NCBI RefSeq assembly: GCF_022458985.1
Contig: NC_061790.1
Coordinates: forward strand, 19,510,397 to 19,574,396
Length of the DNA stretch: 64,000 nucleotides
Direction: 5' to 3'
DNA from: Mugil cephalus
Lineage: Eukaryota > Chordata > Actinopteri > Mugiliformes > Mugilidae
Part shown: in pieces, positions 60,154-64,000 of the stretch
Layout: each line of letters starts with the position of its first letter
Position numbering within the stretch: the stretch's first letter is position 1
The notes under the pieces: generated by a model
Databases searched by the model: none
Seen by the model: the letters and a program-made list of their open reading frames with translations, nothing else
Told to the model about the DNA's origin: nothing
Translations under genes and position numbers: made by a program

Positions 60154-61657
60154 GTATGCACCCGCTTTATTTTAAGACTTACAGGTGTATCTATGTAGTG
60201 TAACATATTCTTAGGGTGGTTGCATTGTACACTACTATAGTTAGGTTATTATAAATTGCAAATGGTCTGCAGCAGTGCTCAGATTAACTCATTCACACAT
60301 ACAAACCCCATTGGCAGAAGCTGCCAAGGACAGTTTGTCTGGCTTTCAGTTGCAATTACTGGACAACACACTCTACCACCTGAGACGCAGTTTCCCATGG
60401 TTGTATGCATGTTGTTTTTGTAGGACAAAACTGTCATGGAATAACGTGTGACTGCTACTAATGCAAATTAAGTTGGATAATGAAAGGCAAGATTCCCATG
60501 TTTGTAATTTGGGAATGTTCACATAATCGCATGCAAGATGCAAAATAACACCACAGAAAGACAACATATTTGCTACATTTCAGTATTGCTTGAATGAATA
60601 CTACTAGCAGTAAAATCGCAGTTCCTGTTACTCCAAATTAAGGAAAGATAGGACTTTATTTATCCCTGTAGGGAAATGAATGTGATCCTGAGCTGCAAAA
60701 TCCAACACAGGTGACATGATAAGTAGTTAGGTTATGATACAAAGATAGTTTATAAAAAAGTCATCACCTGGATGTAACCATTGGACTCTGGAGCAATGGT
60801 GGACTCATCATATGGTCTAATGAGTCCAGATTTTGCCTGTTCCAGAGTGATGGGGCACCAGGGTAAGAAGAGAGGCAGATGAAGTGCCTACCCCATCCTG
60901 CCTAGTGTCTACTGTATGAGCCTGTGGGGGCAGTGCTATGATCTGGAGTGGCTGCAGTTGCTCATGACTAGGTTCAGCAAAATTATGCCCAAAGAATGAG
61001 GTCAGCTGACTACCTGAATATACTGAATGACCAGGTTATTCCATCAATGGATTTTTTTCTTTCTTGATGGCACAGGCATATTCCAAGATGACAATGCCAG
61101 GATTCATGGGGCTCAGATAGTGAAACAGTGGTTCAGGGAGCATGAGACATCATTAACCCCTCTGAGAATCTGTGGGATGTTTTAGAGAAGGCTTTGTACA
61201 GTGGTCAGACTCTGCCATCATCAATAGAAGATCTTGGTGTAAAATTAATGCAACACTGGATGGAAATAAATCTTGTGACATTACAGAAGCTTCTAATGGA
61301 AACAATGCCACAGTGTTTGCTGCTGAAATCAAAACTACTAAACTTTTTTTTGGCCGTGCCCTTTATTAGATACATTGCTAAATGGCTAACCAGATAACAG
61401 TTTGCTAAAATTCTAACAAAGTGAATTTATTAATATAAAACATACATAAAGTGTAATTTTTAACCAGTGGTGGGCCGTCAGGGCCTGCAATGCCTTCTCT
61501 GCTGGCCAAAAAATATCTGAATAACCCCAGGGTCAGGGGTTTCATTTAGGTGTCAAACCAGTGGTAATACTGTTGTAGATCTTTGTTGCATTTTTTTATA
61601 CAGAACTTTCTCGCTGCCCTGTTTGTCCAGTAAATAAAACATATTACTTTCTCACAG
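60154..61657 (+). other. mdn1: mdn1 intron 3, containing transposon remains
   Basis: A 1.5 kb intron. It contains a dispersed-repeat fragment at 60642-60705 (..GATAGGACTTTATTTATCCC.., a fish repeat-type segment) and a decayed Tc1-like transposase (60770-61345). Confidence 0.85.
60770..61345 (+). pseudogene. Tc1-like transposase remnant
   Basis: Translated in pieces it reads like the catalytic half of a fish Tc1-family transposase: a WSDESRF-type block (near 60810), then [59 protein letters not shown], and after a frame change [11 protein letters not shown] and TLPSSIEDLGVKLMQHWMEI. There are in-frame stops, and a deletion near 61162 removes the residues between REHET and the NP(I)E block and shifts the frame. 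The element is dead. It may still be flanked by inverted ends, which I did not locate. Confidence 0.85.
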
Positions 61658-61765
61658 GTACACAGCCCAGTGTTTGGCAATGGTCTCTCGTATGACTGAT
61701 AATCAGAAAACCATCTTCCTGAGGAAGGTTCTATCAAGTGACGAGATCCTGCACATGAAAATGAA
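61658..61765 (+). CDS. mdn1: mdn1 coding exon 4
   Basis: Encodes YTAQCLAMVSRMTDNQKTIF then LRKVLSSDEILHMKM (residues 183-218, with a split Lys codon at the end). It corresponds to human ..WYTANCLALVTCMNEEHKLS FLKKIFNSDELIHFRL.. Acceptor CTCACAG, donor GTATGT. Confidence 0.94.
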
Positions 61766-62037
61766 GTATGTACATTTGGTATTGATGTGTTTTATCATAT
61801 TATTTGTTTAATTAAAATTACATTAATGGCTCTTAAATGCACCCATTTAGTTGTGCCATGCTGTATCTCACTGTCAGGTTGGCTGTCAAAGCTTACTGGG
61901 ACTTCTGTAACTAAATCTGTATACCCTGTGTTTTTCCTGCTGTGGCAAGTCAAACTGTTGACTGTGAAAAAGCTCTGTAAAATGATACTGATGTCTGAAT
62001 GCTATGTGTCATGACTTTAGCTTTGATTTTTGCTTAG

Positions 62038-62230
62038 GGCTTTGGAAGAAACTCAGCAGCTGGAGGTAGAAAAAGCCCTTGTTTTAGCCAATCAAGGCTC
62101 CGTGTTGTGGCGCCAAGAGAAAACTAATAAATTTACCAGAGGCCAAGTGGTATCAGAGGATCTGTCTCAGAATGTCGTGGCAGTCTGTGGTGTTGTTCTA
62201 CCCAGGATAGTTCCCAGGCAGGCAGAACAG
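62038..62230 (+). CDS. mdn1: mdn1 coding exon 5
   Basis: Encodes (K)ALEETQQLEVEKALVLANQ .. RGQVVSEDLSQNVVAVCGVV LPR.. (residues 219-283). Human counterpart: ..EEAQLQDLEKALVLANPEVS LW .. DLSPRVTAVCGVVLPG... Acceptor TTGCTTAG, donor GTATGT, phase 0 at its end. Confidence 0.95.
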
Positions 62231-62309
62231 GTATGTATTCTTTGTACGTATGTACAAATGTTTCTGGTGTTGTTTCCGTCTCATTCTTAATGTTTGTCTT
62301 TGTTTAAAG

Positions 62310-62519
62310 GTGAACCCAAAGGACCTGGTGCTGGTGGACTCGAGCTGCCGTAATCTGAGAAGACTGGCTTTGGCTGCGGCTTCCCAGAAACCTGTGCTCC
62401 TTGAGGGTCCTATTGGATGCGGAAAAACATCCTTAGTAGAGTTTTTGGCTGCTGTCACTGGACATACAAAAGCCACAGAAATCCTAAAGGTTCAGCTTGG
62501 GGATCAAACTGACAGCAAG
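62310..62519 (+). CDS. mdn1: mdn1 coding exon 6 (AAA1 Walker A)
   Basis: Encodes residues 284-353. After VNPKDLVLVDSSCRNLRRLA comes the ATP-binding P-loop of the first AAA module, LLEGPIGCGKTSLVEFLAAV (GPIGCGKTS about 316-324), then LKVQLGDQTDSK. This is nearly identical to human midasin AAA1. Acceptor GTTTAAAG, donor GTGAGA; phase 0 both ends. Confidence 0.96.
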
Positions 62520-62942
62520 GTGAGATACATCCAGTTTTGGCAGTGGAATTTGACCAAAAGCAAGTAAATACTAGGATATACACCATTTATTAATTTATTC
62601 AGCCTACATTTTGCTTTATCGGTCTCACTGAGATACAGGCTTTTATTCACGGCTGGTTCCTTAAAAACCTAAAAAAGTACAGTGTGTAATCCAACATTTC
62701 ATTTCATGTAACTGTTGGAGGTGGAGTATAATGCAGTATCAATTAAATAAAAATGGCAGTAAGTGGGTGGGTTCATCGATAACATGGTTTCACTCTGGCT
62801 CCAAACTCACGCAAGATGGCGCTGGCCATATTGCCGGGAAAATAGCAACAGCAAATGCAAGGAAGTGGGGACACATTGACTTTATTTATATACAGTCTTT
62901 GGACAAGGTCAAATGTTTTTTTGTTTTTATTTTTCTTCACAG
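62520..62942 (+). other. mdn1: mdn1 intron 6, with transposon fragment
   Basis: A 423-base intron. Its right half (about 62740-62905) ends TTTATTTATATACAGTCTTTGG, the same terminal motif as the right end of the 38571-39590 element, so it appears to be a second, shorter copy. Confidence 0.6.
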
Positions 62943-63074
62943 ATGCTACTTGGGATGTACCGTTGTACTGATATACCAGGGAAGTTTGTGTGGCAGCCAG
63001 GAACACTGACACAAGCTGTGTCTAAAGGCCAGTGGATCCTCTTGGAGGACATTGACCATGCGCCATTGGATGTG
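62943..63074 (+). CDS. mdn1: mdn1 coding exon 7 (AAA1 Walker B)
   Basis: Encodes residues 354-397: MLLGMYRCTDIPGKFVWQPG, TLTQAVSKGQ, then the Walker B motif WILLEDID (384-391) and HAPLDV. It matches human MLLGMYCCTDVPGEFVWQPG .. WILLEDIDYAPLDV. Acceptor TTCTTCACAG, donor GTGAGT, phase 0. It is the last mdn1 exon in the window. Confidence 0.96.
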
Positions 63075-64000
63075 GTGAGTTCAAATACAAAAAGAACCTG
63101 CGTGTATTCCTATGTCAGTGATGTCAGCTTTCCATCCAGCTTGGGATAATAATACATCCTAGTATTTAGGAAGTACCAGGTGTTTTTCTTGAGGCAATGA
63201 AGCAATGAAAAAAACAAGGGCATGGATATGATTTAGTTCAGAATTTATTGCTCCTAAATGTGTGCATTCAACCTGTGTGTTGTAAACTCACAAAACTATG
63301 TCTGCTTCACTGGTGACACCCTAATAGCCGTACTTGTTTCCCAGTAAAAAAAAAAATGGGTTGGATAAGATCCTTATTTTAAAAACCAAAATTACAGGGG
63401 TACGTCTGTGACCTGGAAGTGGTTAAATTGACCTGACACACACTGGAGAAATGATTGAAAATGGTCTGAATTAAGATGCATCTGATTAAGTCTCTATTTA
63501 AAGAATTCCCACATATCTGATGGGGTGGGTGGGTTTGAGCTTGAGCCTTTTTATGGTCTGGTTTGTTCACAGTGATGTCCAAGTATAAGGGTTTTTTTTT
63601 TGTTTGTTTGTTTTTTTTTTAAACAGAATGAGCTTGCAGACAAATTATGACTGAAAAAGGTTCCTTGAATTATTTCTCAGACAAAAAACACATTTTTGAG
63701 ATAGGATGTAACTTCAAAACACAAAGTATGCAATGAATGCATGTTTCAATAGCATATATATTTAGATATATAAAATCTACAAATTATAATTTCTCTTTAA
63801 CAATTTGAAGAGAATCCCTTTTTTATGTAGTGATTTCAATAAAGTGACCTCAAAACTAGATCGCGCACTCTGCTGTTTAAAAAGGGCATCACGAATTGAC
63901 ACACATTCGTATTGATTTTTAACTGTCTTACGATGCATCGTTGCATCCGTTACATCCCTACAAAGTATGCGTCCAGGAAGAGCACCGTGCAATAGGGATG
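63075..64000 (+). other. mdn1: mdn1 intron 7 (continues beyond the window)
   Basis: No match to the next midasin block (..VLIPLLENGEL..) is found, so the intron runs off the right edge. The last ~60 bases, read on the minus strand, include GGGATGTAACGGATGCAACG with ATGCATCG. This resembles the end of another hAT-type element, cut by the window edge; its interior would lie to the left. Confidence 0.6.

Noticed and set aside
1..64000. CRISPR arrays, operons, prophage, tRNA or rRNA genes
   Set aside because: None seen. The split genes and repeats are those of a vertebrate nuclear chromosome; the tRNA-like block at 40315-40545 is too diverged to be a tRNA gene.

Overview
The window looks like a piece of a teleost fish chromosome. 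It holds split vertebrate genes with GT-AG introns, many short DNA-transposon remnants (hAT-type, Tc1-like and small inverted-repeat elements), and repeats of kinds I recognise as common in fish genomes. I cannot name the species. Everything below was read by eye; no alignment, repeat or database search was run.

Four genes are present, in the order bach2 (+), gja10 (-), casp8ap2 (-), mdn1 (+). Read from the other strand this is MDN1-CASP8AP2-GJA10-BACH2, the order and orientation I recall for human 6q15, so the block is conserved in gene content, order and strand. Region by region: 1-9456 is 5' intronic sequence of bach2; its four coding exons lie at 9469-9711, 19478-20989, 29719-29925 and 30663-31163 (820 codons), followed by a long 3' UTR to about 36.8 kb. 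36.8-42.05 kb is repeat-rich intergenic DNA. The gja10 connexin reading frame is at 42387-43799. casp8ap2 (FLASH) has nine coding exons from 56756 down to 46856 (1873 residues), with exon phases that all join. mdn1 starts at 59072, and its first seven exons (397 residues) are in the window; the rest of this very large gene runs off the right edge.

The genes do not form a pathway. bach2 encodes a BTB-bZIP repressor, gja10 a gap-junction channel subunit, casp8ap2 a histone-mRNA 3'-end processing and apoptosis-linked factor, and mdn1 the ribosome-assembly AAA ATPase midasin. casp8ap2 and mdn1 are arranged head to head with about 0.5 kb between the first casp8ap2 exon and the mdn1 ATG, and share a promoter region carrying E2F-like and ETS-like sites.

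The observations most worth checking are: a decayed copy of mdn1 exon 2, with its splice acceptor, inside casp8ap2 intron 1 and upstream of the real mdn1 start; a ~300 bp direct duplication flanking gja10; a splice donor eight codons before the gja10 stop, suggesting a separate last coding exon; three same-orientation copies of one hAT-type element; and several small inverted-repeat elements. I found no wholly new biological system.
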